Assembly (NCBI RefSeq): GCF_029784155.1
Contig: NC_073692.1
Span: forward strand, 435,899,228-435,963,227
DNA length: 64,000 nt
DNA from: Uranotaenia lowii
Taxonomy: Eukaryota; Arthropoda; Insecta; Diptera; Culicidae
Direction of reading: 5' to 3'
Shown here: piece by piece, positions 12,175 to 23,469 of the stretch
Layout: each line of letters opens with the position of its first letter
Position numbering within the stretch: the stretch's first letter is position 1
Program-made: the position numbers and the translations under genes
Notes under the pieces: model-generated
What the model was told of the DNA's origin: nothing
Databases searched by the model: none
What the model saw: only the letters and a program-made list of their open reading frames with translations

Positions 12175-13677
12175 GGGAAACGAAACAAAATTTTGGATGC
12201 ATCAGCGCGAATTGGTATTGGAGGAAACATCCTACATTGGATCGAGTCTTATCTGGTGAATAGACAACAGTACGTGTCTGTAAATTCTGTGTGCTCGGCA
12301 CCCTTTGAAACGACTTCCGGAGTGCCTCAAGGCAGTCACTTGGGACCTTTGCATTTCATTCTTCTGATAAACGATTGGCCGGACTCGCTTTCGGATGCTT
12401 TCGTACTGATTTACGCAGATGATGTGAAACTATTTTTGCCAGTAAAAAGGATTGAAGATTGTAGAAAACTTCAGAACGATTTGAATGTGTTCTCTGAGTT
12501 TATGATCAGAACCAAGCTGAAAGTAAATAATTCAAAATGCACAGCAATATCTTTTACAAGAAGCAGTACACCGATCCAGTTTACGTTTTCCCTAAGTGGC
12601 GAAAATATTGCAAGAGTCACCTGTGTTAGACCAAGCCCACCAATGGTTGCTAAACCTCGAATCGAGTACATTCAGCAACGTATCTATCAATCCATCACCG
12701 CACCAACAGTCGCTGTCTTGATTCGAGAAATAGCATTCGAGCAGTAGGTTGTTACAGGATGCGTTTATGTAGCAACCCGGTAGCAACGCAGCCGGTAGTT
12801 GCTATCAGAAAATAAACAAACACAAATACCAACCTGGATCGCAACAATGGGTGCGAAAATAAGTAAGTAGATAAAATCGCAACCAATCAAAACATCTAAA
12901 ATACCGACCGAAATAGCAACTTGCGGTGGGCTCGGTCTTAAGGATTTAGGCATCAAATTGGATTCTGGATTGAGCTTCAGGGATCATATCAGCAGTGTAG
13001 TAGTAGATTGGCTTGCCTTGTTCGGAGTCGTGAGACGTTTCGCGGGAGAATTGAAGGACCTGTACACCATCAAAAGCTTATACGTTAGCTTAGTGCGATC
13101 GAGATTCAATTTCGCGAGCACAGTTTTGAGGCCCATGTACCAAACACACATAAACCGAAAGGAAGCTGTTCAGAAGCGTTTCGTCAAATTTGCAGTGAGG
13201 AATCTCGCCTCGAGAGAGAGTTTACCGAAATATGAACATTTATGTTGCCTACTAGATTTGGACCTGTTGGAAAGTCGGCACCGCATAAATGATTTAACCT
13301 TTTTTGCGTTTCTTTCAGAAAGCTATAGTTATCGGTCGATTTGGGAGATCATTAATTATGGGTCTTAGATATACCTTTATAGATACCTATCGAATCAGCT
13401 CGACGAGTTCAGATAATGTCAGTGTATTTGTGTGTATTGCTGTGATTTTCTTAAGGTAGATAGAGTCATGGTGGACTCAACGTTTTTATGTTCCCGCTTG
13501 ACAGCGAACACAAGCACTCTGACTTTGAGACGACGCAGACGTTGTGCACTTGACCATCGCAGGACGAATTACAGCCGCAACGAACCAGCATTGCGTTTTA
13601 TGAGGGAGGTGAATAATATTAACAGTGTAATAGACCTTAATTTAAGCATCCCGACCAGGGACGGGATTATGTCATAG
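12175..13677 (+). pseudogene. non-LTR retrotransposon ORF2 (reverse transcriptase to C-terminus), interrupted
   Basis: The relic starts inside the reverse-transcriptase domain (GIGGNILHWIESYL, then SGVPQGSHLGPL, then LIYADDVKLFLP with the YADD catalytic box) and continues through the thumb (KLKVNNSKC). A 309-bp MITE at 12629-12937 splits the frame. After it the same frame resumes with KDLGIKLDSGLSFRDHI and runs to a stop at 13368. The typical C-terminal tail appears in another frame (13432-13677) as RTNYSRNEPALRF and INSVIDLNLS, so at least one frameshift or stop lies between 13340 and 13440. The endonuclease and the first part of the RT are absent (5' truncation, usual for non-LTR copies). 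The clade is Jockey/CR1-like by motif style only. The copy cannot be mobile. Confidence 0.85.
12629..12937. mobile_element. PIF/Harbinger-type MITE inserted in the RT gene
   Basis: The ends are inverted repeats: GACCAAGCCCACC on the left and, read on the other strand, GACCGAGCCCACC on the right, followed by related GTTGCTA motifs. The element is flanked on both sides by TTA (12626-12628 and 12938-12940), the TWA-type 3-bp duplication of PIF/Harbinger transposons. Removing the element plus one TTA rejoins the reverse-transcriptase reading frame exactly, which confirms the borders. There is no transposase, so it is non-autonomous. Length is 309 bp. Confidence 0.85.
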
Positions 13678-14335
13678 TCATGAGCCAAAAAATACGAAAA
13701 GTGACACATTTTTTTCCTCACATGTCGTTAGTTTTGGATTTTTTCGAAATGAAAGCTTACTATGAATGATTATTATTGTAAAGAAAGATTTTTCCATTAT
13801 GTCATTGATCATTGAGATCTCCGATATTTCGGTCATGACATGATGGTTAAAACTGGTCATGACATAGATCACCAGTGCAATTTTCGGCTGCTTAGTCTGC
13901 CAAGCTAATTTTCAATATGCTTTAGTATGATAAATGCTAACTAGCAATAGTATTAAAAAAATAATAATAGAGATAAGTGTTTGCTGCGCCTTTTTTAAAG
14001 ATTTCTTTTGCTTCCCAAATTGCATTCATTGCAATATACTCATACGTGACATTTATTTACCTCACGTGAATATGAATGGTATTTTCATTCACATGATAGG
14101 AATATTTCTGTCATGACATGATCCATGACTGATCATATTTTCTCGGGTATAGTAATCCAAAATAAATTTCGCCGTCCATATAAATGAATGAACATTTTCA
14201 AGCCTGCCTGACAATCAAGAAGCTCTATGAGCTATATTTAAGAAATCAACTCTATGTAAAATAATTTTCAAGTAGTTCGGATGACAGACTCGGCCCATAT
14301 ATCCTTAAATAAATAAATAGATTAAAATAAAGAAG
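13678..14335 (+). other. probable 3' region of the non-LTR relic, ending in an A-rich AAAT tail
   Basis: After the last ORF2 residues the DNA holds repeated TCATGACATGAT words (near 13830, 13855 and 14115), then CAAGAAGCTCTATGAGC and GACTCGGCCCATATATCC, and ends in CTTAAATAAATAAATAG at 14305. Short AAAT tails are typical 3' ends of insect non-LTR elements. The TCATGACAT-containing part (about 13670-14140) may be a separate insertion, but I could not define its ends. Confidence 0.35.
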
Positions 14336-16619
14336 TAGAAAGAAGAAAATAAAGAGTATCCTTCACGCCACGGGATGCGACTCAGTTTGTTAAAAGTTAG
14401 TTTATTTAGAAATGAGACAGTTACGAATGTATACTGACCAGTGAAAAGCCTTATTTAGGTATTTTAATAGTCTTAGAAAATGCAGATTGAAAATAAAGTC
14501 AGGAAAAAGCAACCTTTTAATACATATGTACCTACTTAATTCTTTTTTTCAAAATATTTGAACTTCAACTGGAACAGCTTGGGCAGTTGATTTATTAAAA
14601 AGTACCGTTTTTATACAACTTTTTCACATTTTTTGGGGCCATGATCAAAAAATAATATTTCAATATGTGCAACATAAAGCTTCTAACTTCAGCTTTCTCA
14701 AGCAGGTTTGAGAATGTCATTCAAATGAAATTCAAACTCTTAACAGTCGCATGACATTTTCCATAACATTTCTCAGGGGCCGGAATCGTAAAGTAGTGTG
14801 CATTGTGAAGGATGGATATGAGATAATGTTGTTCGTGTAAAAACTAAAAAAAGCATATGTCCACAATTAGGCACACTATTTTCAATGTGTTCCTAATTAT
14901 GGACATAGTCAAAGTTTTCCAAACTATATCAAAGTCATAGAATTTATTTGAAATAAATTTGACTGAAAGAATTGTGTTTTAACATAATTTTCAACGATCT
15001 GTTGAAATAAACTGTTTTGAGCTAATAAAACATGATTTTTTAAAACTTCAGTACATCTCAAAGCTTAAAATGTTGAAAAAATATTTTCGCCAGGTTGTAA
15101 GGAACGCACCTTTCGCGACAGAGAAGGAAACCATCGAGTTACAGAGAGCTTCTTAACGAGAACAGAATCGAAAGGAAAAATTTAAAAAAAAATCTCAATA
15201 AATTATGTTGTATACCGTCTTTTGGGGCATCATGCAACACTTTTCAACTTCAATTGCTTCTTAAACCCTAATGGCCACTGATAATCCTACCGTTTGTACA
15301 TAAAAAGTTTAAAGGTTAATGGGACATCAAATTAACGTAGTCAGGAAAATAATTGGTTTCACCAGTTATTTTTAAATTTACATAACATGCGATTTTCACC
15401 CTACTAAGAAAAAGGGGTATCTAAGTTGCAAAAACCTTTGTTCTTAATAAAAAATCAAACAAAAAAATTTGAAAAGTTTTTAACATATTTGTGATGTCGT
15501 TACGCATAAAGCACGATCTGCAGTTATTTAAGATTTTGTTAGAATTAAAGTTTATATTTTTTCTTTTAAAAGAAAGCAAAAGGGTGCTGATGCATTTAGG
15601 GATAAATAATACTACAAAAATCTTACATCAGATTCTAGCATATGGAAACAAGATTTAAACTGTGAATCATTGATTTGCATGTCGATGCATTTTAGCCCAG
15701 ACTGGTAACGGAATTTTAAAAATATTTATTTTAAAAAATTAAATGATTGTTCGAAAAATACACCAACAGTGTTGATGTAGGATAATAAGTTCCATATAAA
15801 GTTTGTAGGTAATATCACTAAGTCAATCCGCCCCATTATGTAAAGTTTTTTACGGCATCATAGATGTAAAAATTTCGATGTTTCGAATTATCTATGAGAT
15901 TCAAAAACTTCATAAAACTCTCTCACGATGTGAGAAACTATGGCATCATCGTTTTTTCATCATTTAATGATAATTTTAATCAATTACATTAAAATAAATG
16001 TTAAACAAGTGTTGTGGTACCCAAATGTTGTATCTAACAATGCTGTTGCATGATGCTCTGTTTAACTGAACTTATTTGTATCCATTACAATGAGTTTTCT
16101 ACTTTTTGAAATATAATAAATGTATCCATTGGAAAAGGTAAAGTTTTAATTTAAATGAGCTCAATATTCACTATTTTCTTCAAAATAAGCGTAAAGGACT
16201 ATTATGTAGGATTCAAATAGTTCTTATTTCCCTATTCATATTCCAAAAACGTTGTTATATTTATAAAAAGGTGAGTTTTAAGATTTTTCTTTTTAAAGTA
16301 TTAAAAAAACAGACCCATATGCAAAATCAGGAACAAAAAGTGAAATATTTGGGTACGCGGATCCATTTTTCCTCATATGTTAACATTAGGAACACCCATA
16401 TGTTAACATTAGGAACAATTAGTGCCATATTAGGAACATCGACACACTTTATAAAACATGATATTTTTCGTAAATTAAGGCTTGAAATGATTATTTCAAA
16501 CCAAAACAGAGTTCAGAAAAATTTGGAATTTAGTTACCAAAAAATTGTATATCTTAGTATTAAAGATTCGGCGCAATAATATCAAATCTAAAAACCTCTG
16601 ACAAAATATAGCGAAATTA
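14336..16619. other. AT-rich non-coding DNA with possible decayed inverted-repeat elements
   Basis: Besides the hairpin at 14856-14907, a 13-bp word GCATCATGCAACA at 15227-15239 recurs inverted at 16044-16056, 0.8 kb away. The left copy is preceded by TACCGTCTTTTGGG, which looks like a transposon end. A 23-bp tandem duplication with the core CATATGTTAACATTAGGAA lies at about 16375-16420. No gene recognised. Confidence 0.4.
14856..14907. repeat. near-perfect 21-bp inverted repeat with 10-nt loop
   Basis: The left arm (14856-14876) begins TATGTCCACAATTAGG. The right arm (14887-14907), read on the other strand, begins TATGTCCATAATTAGG; 19 of 21 positions match. ATTAGGAAC words recur at 16.37-16.44 kb, so this may be a head-to-head pair of ends of one transposon family. 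Confidence 0.65.
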
Positions 16620-16624
16620 GGCTC

Positions 16625-16885
16625 TGTTTCGTCAGACCATGTTCTGACTTTTGGGTAGGGAAATAAAAAACAACTTTCCTTTATGAAAACTGGTACTGAA
16701 GAGAACTTTTTATTCCATCGTGATTTTACATTACAACTTTTCCCGCGCAAAGTACAATAAATTAACGGCTAAAACAATCAAATTGGCAACATTCAGCAAC
16801 ATTCACAATAGTAACGGTACAGGGGGTTATGCATATACTTTCGTGACGTTCCTCACAGAGTGACCAAAACAAATGAAACTGAACA
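16625..16885 (-). repeat. 3' LTR of the TRIM element
   Basis: 261 bp, TG…CA ends. It differs from the other copy by G/C in the CATCGTGATT segment and by G/A near the terminal AACTGAACA. An AATAAA hexamer on the minus strand is at 16709-16714. On the minus strand AGGTGGCCGGAA precedes this LTR and is a modest polypurine-tract candidate. Confidence 0.85.
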
Positions 16886-17656
16886 TTCCGGCCACCTAAA
16901 ACAATTGTTTTACATCTGGCAGTCCTAGGTTTGTTTTTGTCTCACGTCACGATCTTGAAGCGCAGCTTAAAACTATTCTTCCACCAACTTTTTCAAAGTT
17001 TTCAAAGTTTCAAAATATTCTACGAAATTGGATCTTACAGGCTGGGTCACAAAACTGGACGAGGGACTATAGAAACGTCGGCACAGGTAGGTAGGTTGTA
17101 CGATCAGCAGCTTGCCTCTGGATTCGGGTCACATATGGATGATAGTTTGGACTATCGGAACAACAGGAGTGCTAGCCGGACAGCAAGCACTGCGGGTATC
17201 CAGATGGCTGGTATTCAACCTGAATACCACTGCTTTTCATTCGGGATGACGTTTCGGGACGGTTCAAAGTACTGGGAAATAGCTACGGAAGGGCACTGAC
17301 TGGCAGTCAGTACCGCAGGATCCCGGATGGCTGATGCTGGGCTGTCAACATCAGTACTCCCATTCGGGTTGCATGGTCGATCCGTAGGCTCAATGTTCAG
17401 GAGGGTGGGTAGGGTCATTGTTGATGGAAGCAAAATCTTCATGGCGGGCGGGTTGTTGCTTGATATGGTACACTACTTTCAACGGGTTTGATTGCAGATC
17501 GGGATGGGTAACTGGGCGGCTTAGATCGTCGATGTTCAGGGCCTAACGTTGGTCAATGTTCAGACAGGTACGAATATAGTTCGGAAAAAAGTTTACCCAG
17601 GGCAGGATTGCTTAACGCTGGACAGGAATGAGAAGCTCCTGGCGAAAGCCTCCTGC

Positions 17657-17674
17657 ATCCTGGTCACGGCACCA
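17657..17674 (-). promoter_or_regulatory. primer-binding site, tRNA-His-like
   Basis: The minus strand reads TGGTGCCGTGACCAGGAT, starting one base inside the LTR. The first 11 bases complement the CCA-tailed end of animal tRNA-His. Identification of the tRNA is from general knowledge of tRNA ends. Confidence 0.7.
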
Positions 17675-17675
17675 A

Positions 17676-17936
17676 TGTTTCGTCAGACCATGTTCTGACT
17701 TTTGGGTAGGGAAATAAAAAACAACTTTCCTTTATGAAAACTGGTACTGAAGAGAACTTTTTATTCCATCGTCATTTTACATTACAACTTTTCCCGCGCA
17801 AAGTACAATAAATTAACGGCTAAAACAATCAAATTGGCAACATTCAGCAACATTCACAATAGTAACGGTACAGGGGGTTATGCATATACTTTCGTGACGT
17901 TCCTCACAGAGTGACCAAAACAAATGAAACTAAACA
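17676..17936 (-). repeat. 5' LTR of the TRIM element
   Basis: 261-bp partner of 16625-16885, followed directly by the second GGCTC target duplication. Confidence 0.85.
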
Positions 17937-17948
17937 GGCTCATTTACC

Positions 17949-18130
17949 CTACTTTGATTGGAAAAAGTGTTCATTGCGTTCATTGTTGCGCGGTAACTTT
18001 TACCTATAAATAGAACGGCACTTGTGATAATCGGATCATTCTTAAATCGAATTTTGTGAAGTTAACATCAAGCGGAGTAAGCGACCTCGAGAAGACGGCC
18101 TTTGGGACAAGGAAAACCCTCAGATTACGA
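17949..18130 (+). repeat. 5' LTR-like direct repeat
   Basis: 182 bp with a TATA box at 18005-18012. GATCATTCTTAAATCG about 30 bp downstream could be the start region of R. Followed by CAA and the primer-binding site. Confidence 0.7.
18005..18012 (+). promoter_or_regulatory. TATA box in LTR-like repeat
   Basis: TATAAATA in the context CCTATAAATAGAACGG. The same box occurs in the second repeat near 19227. Confidence 0.6.
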
Positions 18131-18133
18131 CAA

Positions 18134-18148
18134 TGGCGCAGTCGGCAG
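18134..18148 (+). promoter_or_regulatory. primer-binding site
   Basis: TGGCGCAGTCGGCAG, three bases after the LTR-like repeat. It would pair with a tRNA ending CCGACTGCGCCA; I do not assign the tRNA. Confidence 0.6.
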
Positions 18149-18249
18149 CAGCTACGGATCTACCATCCGATAGGTTTCTGCATGAAGACTTGAAAAAAAG
18201 TTTTTTAGGAAGAAATCTCAACTTTAAAAAAAAACAAAGAGTTTGAATT

Positions 18250-18860
18250 TTTTTTCGGGTTCTGTCTCCGATGAGAAGGCGGAAGACCAAGACAGAGTTC
18301 TGATGGAAAAGGCAGAAACTCTTTGATGAATCATAAAAACCACATTTATGTCTCCGATGATATGGCAGAAGACTGCAATAGAGTTCTGATAGAGAATGCA
18401 GAAACTCTTAAATTGAATTGAATGTATTAAGAGCAGAAAAAGGCTCAATTGTGTCTCCGATGAGAAGGCGGAAGATCAAGATAGAGTTCTGATGGATTAG
18501 ACAGAAACTCTAACATGGAATCTAAAATATAAGGAGCAGAAAGGCTCATGTTTGTCTCCGATGATAAGACAGAAGACCGAGATAGAAGTCTAATGAAGAA
18601 GGCTGAACTCTTACATGAAATTGAAAGGCGCATTTGTGCCCCGTTGAGAAGGCGGAAGACAGAAAGTTGAACTCGGATGTAAAGATTTGAAACTTTATGA
18701 TGAAAACAAAGAAAATGGTTATCTGTCTCCTATGAGGAAACAGAAGATTGAAATCAGAGTTCTGAAAAACTAAATGGCCGAACTTATAAAAAAATCAATT
18801 GTAGAAAGATCATTCATGTTTCCCCGATGGTAAGGAAGACGACTGGAAGTAGAAACCTTT
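18250..18860 (+). repeat. degenerate tandem repeat, ~80-105-bp unit, about 7 copies
   Basis: Variants of GTCTCCGATGAGAAGGCGGA then AGAC start near 18256, 18346, 18450, 18552, 18634, 18723 and 18818. Each is followed by AGAGTTCTGATGGA and GCAGAAACTCT. Similarity decays from the first to the last copies. There is no open frame through it. Confidence 0.75.
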
Positions 18861-19170
18861 CTGATTGAGAAGTTAACAAAAAAAAACTTTATTTAATGCT
18901 TGTAGCATTCTGATAAAAACAAAATATTTCCGCAAAAAAAAAAAAATGATGCGAATGATTTAAATTTATGAATCATTTTAATTTCGACGAGATGATACTT
19001 GAGAGAGTACAGAAGGGAAGTATTGTAGGATAGATATGAGATAATGGAAAATATAAAATCAAATGATTTATGTTAGAAGGAAAGAACGTAATTAAATCAC
19101 TTAGAGTTTCTCAACACGCACTAATATTTGACGGACAAGTGAACAACAAGCGGAATCTGAGAAAATCTGG

Positions 19171-19352
19171 CTACTTTGATTGGAAAAAATGTTCATTGCG
19201 TTCATTGTTGCGCGGTAACTTTTACCTATAAATAGAACGGCACTCGTGATAATCGGATCATTCTTAAATCGAATTTTGTGAAGTTAACATCAAGCGGAGT
19301 AAGCGACCTCGAGAAGACGGCCTTTGGGACAAGGAAAACCCTCAGATTACGA
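19171..19352 (+). repeat. 3' LTR-like direct repeat
   Basis: 182-bp partner of 17949-18130, differing by G/A (AAAAAGTG versus AAAAAATG) and T/C (CACTTGTG versus CACTCGTG). Confidence 0.7.
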
Positions 19353-19355
19353 AAC

Positions 19356-19659
19356 ATTGTAGATTGTATAAGCATCCAGTTTAGTTTGAAATTGTATAAA
19401 CATCATGTTGTAACTAAACCATGTTATATTTTATCGTTTATGGTTTGTATAGCTCATTATATACGATAATATTTTGTTGATCGTATAGAAAGATAAAAAA
19501 AGTTGTTATGAATCGCAGTAGAATTGTGTAAAGCTCAATATTTAATCCCACTGTACAATTAAGTAATCTTTCATGCTTGCGATCTTTTATGACATATTAC
19601 TTTCATGAAAGGTAATTGTATAATTGTGAGAACATCGTATAATGGAATTTAAACAATCT
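19356..19659 (+). repeat. ~300-bp direct repeat, copy 1
   Basis: Begins ATTGTAGATTGTATAAGC and ends TTTAAACAATCT. It aligns with copy 2 over its whole length through shared words such as GTTTATGGTTTGTATAG, AATCCCACTGTACAATTAAG and TCATGCTTGCGATCT. Function unknown; it could be a dispersed or satellite-type repeat. Confidence 0.7.
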
Positions 19660-19868
19660 ATTCGTACTTGTCATTCAAAGTCACATATTTAGATAAACTT
19701 AATCGGTAAATAATTGTTAATAATTCAATTCCTATGCTAAATAATATCGTAATAATCTTACGTCAACAATTGCAAAAACTGGAAATCCTTGACGAATTTT
19801 GTAGCAAAAATGAAGGCAGTTTTAATTAAGAAAGAATTATTAAAATGAAAAAAAGTGACACAGTGTTT

Positions 19869-20160
19869 ATTGTAGATTTTTCCAGTTTAGATTGGAATTG
19901 TATGAAAATCATGTTGTAGCTAAACCAAGTTATATCGTTTATGGTTTGTATAGTGCATTATAGACGATAACATTTTGTTAATCGTATAGAAAGATCAATA
20001 AAGTTGTTTTGCTTCGCAGTAGGGTTGTGTAAAGCTCAATATTTGATCCCACTGTACAATTAAGCAATATTTCATGCTTGCGATCTATGATGACATATTA
20101 TTTCCATGAAAGGTCGTACAGTAATTGTGAGTACATCGTTTAATAGAATTTAAACAATCT
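19869..20160 (+). repeat. ~300-bp direct repeat, copy 2
   Basis: Diverged partner of copy 1, starting 513 bp further on. The DNA after it (to about 20760) keeps the same TTGTACAA/ATTGTA word use, so more decayed copies may follow. Confidence 0.7.
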
Positions 20161-23100
20161 GCAGATTGTCGAATCATTTAACAGTACAGTAAATAGCTAG
20201 CTAAGATCCCACAGCGCTGAATACGCGGTTGTGATAGAATCGTCTATGAGATAGGTTAAAGTTGTATATCAAAAAACGGCATCTATAAATAGATTTGGAG
20301 TCCGAAATGATGCAGTCAGTGGTATTTTATACGATCAACTGATTTTAAAAACGGAACTCCCAACTGTACATGAATAAATTTGCTTGTTTGTATCAACATG
20401 AAATGGCGCCGAGGAAGTATCGAAGGACAGGGATCGGAACGTTGTGAGTTCGAGACTGAGGGAAGGTATAGATGAAGTTGTATATGGTTAGGTTTTTTTT
20501 CGCAGTAAACATTAAATTCTATCGTATTTATGTTCAAAGCGATTCATAGTATAATCGTAATAAGGGAAAAATATAATTGCTTTGGGATACAGTAACAATA
20601 AATTGTATTACATGTTGAAGAAAGTTGTACAAACCTAAGGCTACCAGCAAAAGGAAATTGTAATCAAATTGTAAGACAGGCTATAGAAAGATGTAAGTTG
20701 TACAATCCTAAGATTTTGTGCAAAGCAAAGTTGCTATCAAATTGTTGAAAACGCAATACAAAGTTTTATATTTTCAAGTTGAGCAAAATTTGGTCCGTAT
20801 ATTGCCTCCACTTTGGTACGTCCAGGCTCATATAGAATATTCTATACAACTTTTTCAGATTGTACAAAAGTGTGTTTATCTCAGAAACAACTGAAATATA
20901 CAGAAAAAAAGGTTAACTGAGTATTTTTTAGTAGTTCAATAATTCTGGGGTTCAATAATAGCCGAAGTTAACATCAAGGTCAGACTTATGTTCATAAAAT
21001 ATTTTTTATAGTTGGGTTTCCTGTGAATTACTAGATTCTGGATTATCTGATATGATCCCGCTTCTATGTTCAATTTTCAACGAAATGTTGACGTATCCAA
21101 ACACGTGTTGTCGATTTCCATTCAACAGTGCCTAAAAATGTCATAGATCAAGAAAATCTAATCTCAAAAGAACATCTCACATCAGACTGCCAAACGCAAT
21201 ATTATAGGCCATTTCATGATGGCTCCTAATAAAATTGGACAAATTTATCATTTTTATTAGTGTCTGAATGCGTGTGGAGCACATCTTCTACATAAGTAGG
21301 CCACCCTTTCTTTCCTCTGAGGAGAAAAAAACGCCATTACAAATTCATTCCACGCACAATTTCAACCGGAGACACGTGTATGGAGGCCTACTATGATCCA
21401 CACAGACCGATGAACGAATCAAATCCATCAAATCCTAATAGCGGGAACGCATCTCGTAGGTAAGAAGGTAATCGTTTAGGCTACCAAATTTGTCACTAGA
21501 AAAGCCAACGGTTGCTTTGTTCTTGTTGCTGTTTTTGATTGACAGAGCAAGCGAGCCGAAAAAAAAAGATGGCTACGTGCCAACAAAAACATTCCTTTCT
21601 GTCTGCACGTTTTTCCAACGATGAGAAGTTGAGTGAAGGAAAAAACAGAAGCTTTTCCATACAAGCATCATCATTGTCCTGATTACAGCTTATGCATGTC
21701 TCTTTTGAAAAAAAAAAATGAAGTCGAAAGTGGTGCCTACTATGATGCCTCAACCCTCGAGTGATGACTTATAACAACACATAAATATGAAAATTTCGAG
21801 GACTTTTCTGGTGGAGGGAAATAGAGTTTTTTAAAGTAACAAATCATGATGTACATTCAAGTTATTTACTTCAAATTAAGAAACAGCCAGGTCATTGAAT
21901 GCCACTTGTATTCGTGATTCGGGACGTGCAACTAACAACTCTTTTGGGACACACTTTTTACTTAGACCGAAAGTCTCCCGTGATGCCAGATAATATTTCT
22001 GACAATGTTTGCTGATAGTTTTATGATGTCTCTGCCGTTTCGACAGGATTTTTTTTTTCATAATGTCAAAATTTTTACGACAATACGGATACATTCTAGC
22101 AGCCGTGTGCAATTGACTTTACCACGAGCAAAAATTGCGAAACAGTATAAAACCGATGACAGCAAAAGTCCCTTCCATCTATCCGGAAAGTCCTGACGAC
22201 AGCCGGAAAAATTCCCGCTCCAAATAGACGGACCAACGAAGGAACGAATGAGGAAAGCTGGGTAATAAACTTGCTACTTGTGCGAAGACGTGAAGTGTGT
22301 TTATATTAGAAAATTTGTTCACATTTTTTTCCTGTTCGCTGCCGGAACTCCATTTTTCTCGCAGAACTGCATTTTCCGCTTATGACTTTCACGTACACGC
22401 TCCTTCGGCTTGCGGTTTTGGCATTGCGGCGGAATGTTCGCACTTGTGGGTACATTCGACGTATGTGGGGCCTTCCGAACCATCACGGATGATGATGATG
22501 GCCAGAGACCCGGTCCCTCCTCACCGGTCCAAAGGAGCAGAGAACCCTACATATGTATGTACGTACCGCTTCATTGTACTGCACGGATGATGGCAGCCTT
22601 AAGTGAGTTCGCTTTTCCCAACCCAGCCGATGTTATTTATGACTGCAAAGTACATAAAATAGCTAATAATCATAAAGTTTAATATAAAAATTATGCTATT
22701 AAAAGTTTTTCCCCACTCCAGTTGTAAGATTATACACATACGTACTCTTCCATACGTTCATAAGGTTAAGTGGCCCTCCAAGTACGATGTTACTGTGCTA
22801 CGGAGTTTTCCGCTGCTGAGACGGATGGACTTTCGAACGAGTTTGGAGAGTGGGTTCAGCAGTTGAAGAGTTGAAAGTGCTCAAAGCTCTCTATAGATAA
22901 GTATGCTGTCGGATGCCAAGCAATTGGGAAGTAAACTAGATAGTTAGAGAGCTCATAAACGGGATAGTTTTTATTGGTTTGATTTCCGGTCAACAGATAT
23001 GGGAGTTCAAGGGATTTTTATGGATGTTGAGTTGATTTGTTGAAGTTTTGTTTAAGGTTAGTCGTTAAAACATTTCTATATTGGTTTTCTATATCGGTAA

Positions 23101-23469
23101 ATGTATAAAGAAGAATCGTTTTCATAATAATCATTGAAATATAAATTGTTAATGATATTTTATAACGCTGAAAAATAATCCATGAAACTAAAAAAAAAAC
23201 GCTAAAGTCTATTAGTCATCGGGTTTATTAAAACAACCCACAGTTCAAGATGTTCTAGGGAAAATCATTTGTAAATAAAGTTAACGTAAAAATATCACCT
23301 AAAATAAACAGTAAATTGATAAATATGAGGACTAATCGAGAAAAAAGTGGACACCTGTTTATTAAGTAAAAATTAGGTTTTTGAAAAAAACAAACGAAAC
23401 CCAATTGGAAATATCGGAAAAAGTGTTCATTAAAAATTTCTGTTCAAAATACCATTTTTTTGTTTTTTT
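20161..23469. other. non-coding DNA, no gene recognised
   Basis: Open frames at 21476-21753 (minus), 21876-22112 (minus) and 22297-22682 (plus) have no recognisable domain and overlap each other in several frames. There is a GATGATGATGATGG microsatellite near 22486. I see no RNA gene or element ends. Confidence 0.45.

Larger units (their letters stand above)
16625..17936 (-). mobile_element. TRIM-type non-autonomous LTR retrotransposon, 1312 bp
   Basis: Two 261-bp direct repeats begin TGTTTCGTC and end AACA. They frame 790 bp with no coding capacity and are flanked on both sides by GGCTC (16620-16624 and 17937-17941), a 5-bp target duplication. On the minus strand, one base inside the upstream LTR, lies TGGTGCCGTGACCAGGAT, which fits the 3' end of a tRNA-His (…TCACGGCACCA) as primer-binding site. 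This sets the orientation as minus. An AATAAA signal on that strand sits in each LTR. I see two base differences between the LTRs, so the insertion is fairly young. It would depend on proteins from another LTR element. Confidence 0.88.
17949..19352 (+). mobile_element. second non-autonomous LTR-type element with internal tandem repeats
   Basis: Two 182-bp direct repeats (17949-18130 and 19171-19352) begin CTACTTTGATTGG and end CAGATTACGA, and differ at about two positions. Each contains a TATAAATA box. Three bases after the first repeat lies TGGCGCAGTCGGCAG, a typical retrotransposon primer-binding site (CCA-ending tRNA). The 1040-bp interior has no open reading frame and contains about seven degenerate copies of a GTCTCCGATGAGAAGG unit. 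The ends are not TG…CA and no target duplication is evident, so the exact borders are uncertain. It begins only 12 bp from the TRIM element. Confidence 0.7.
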
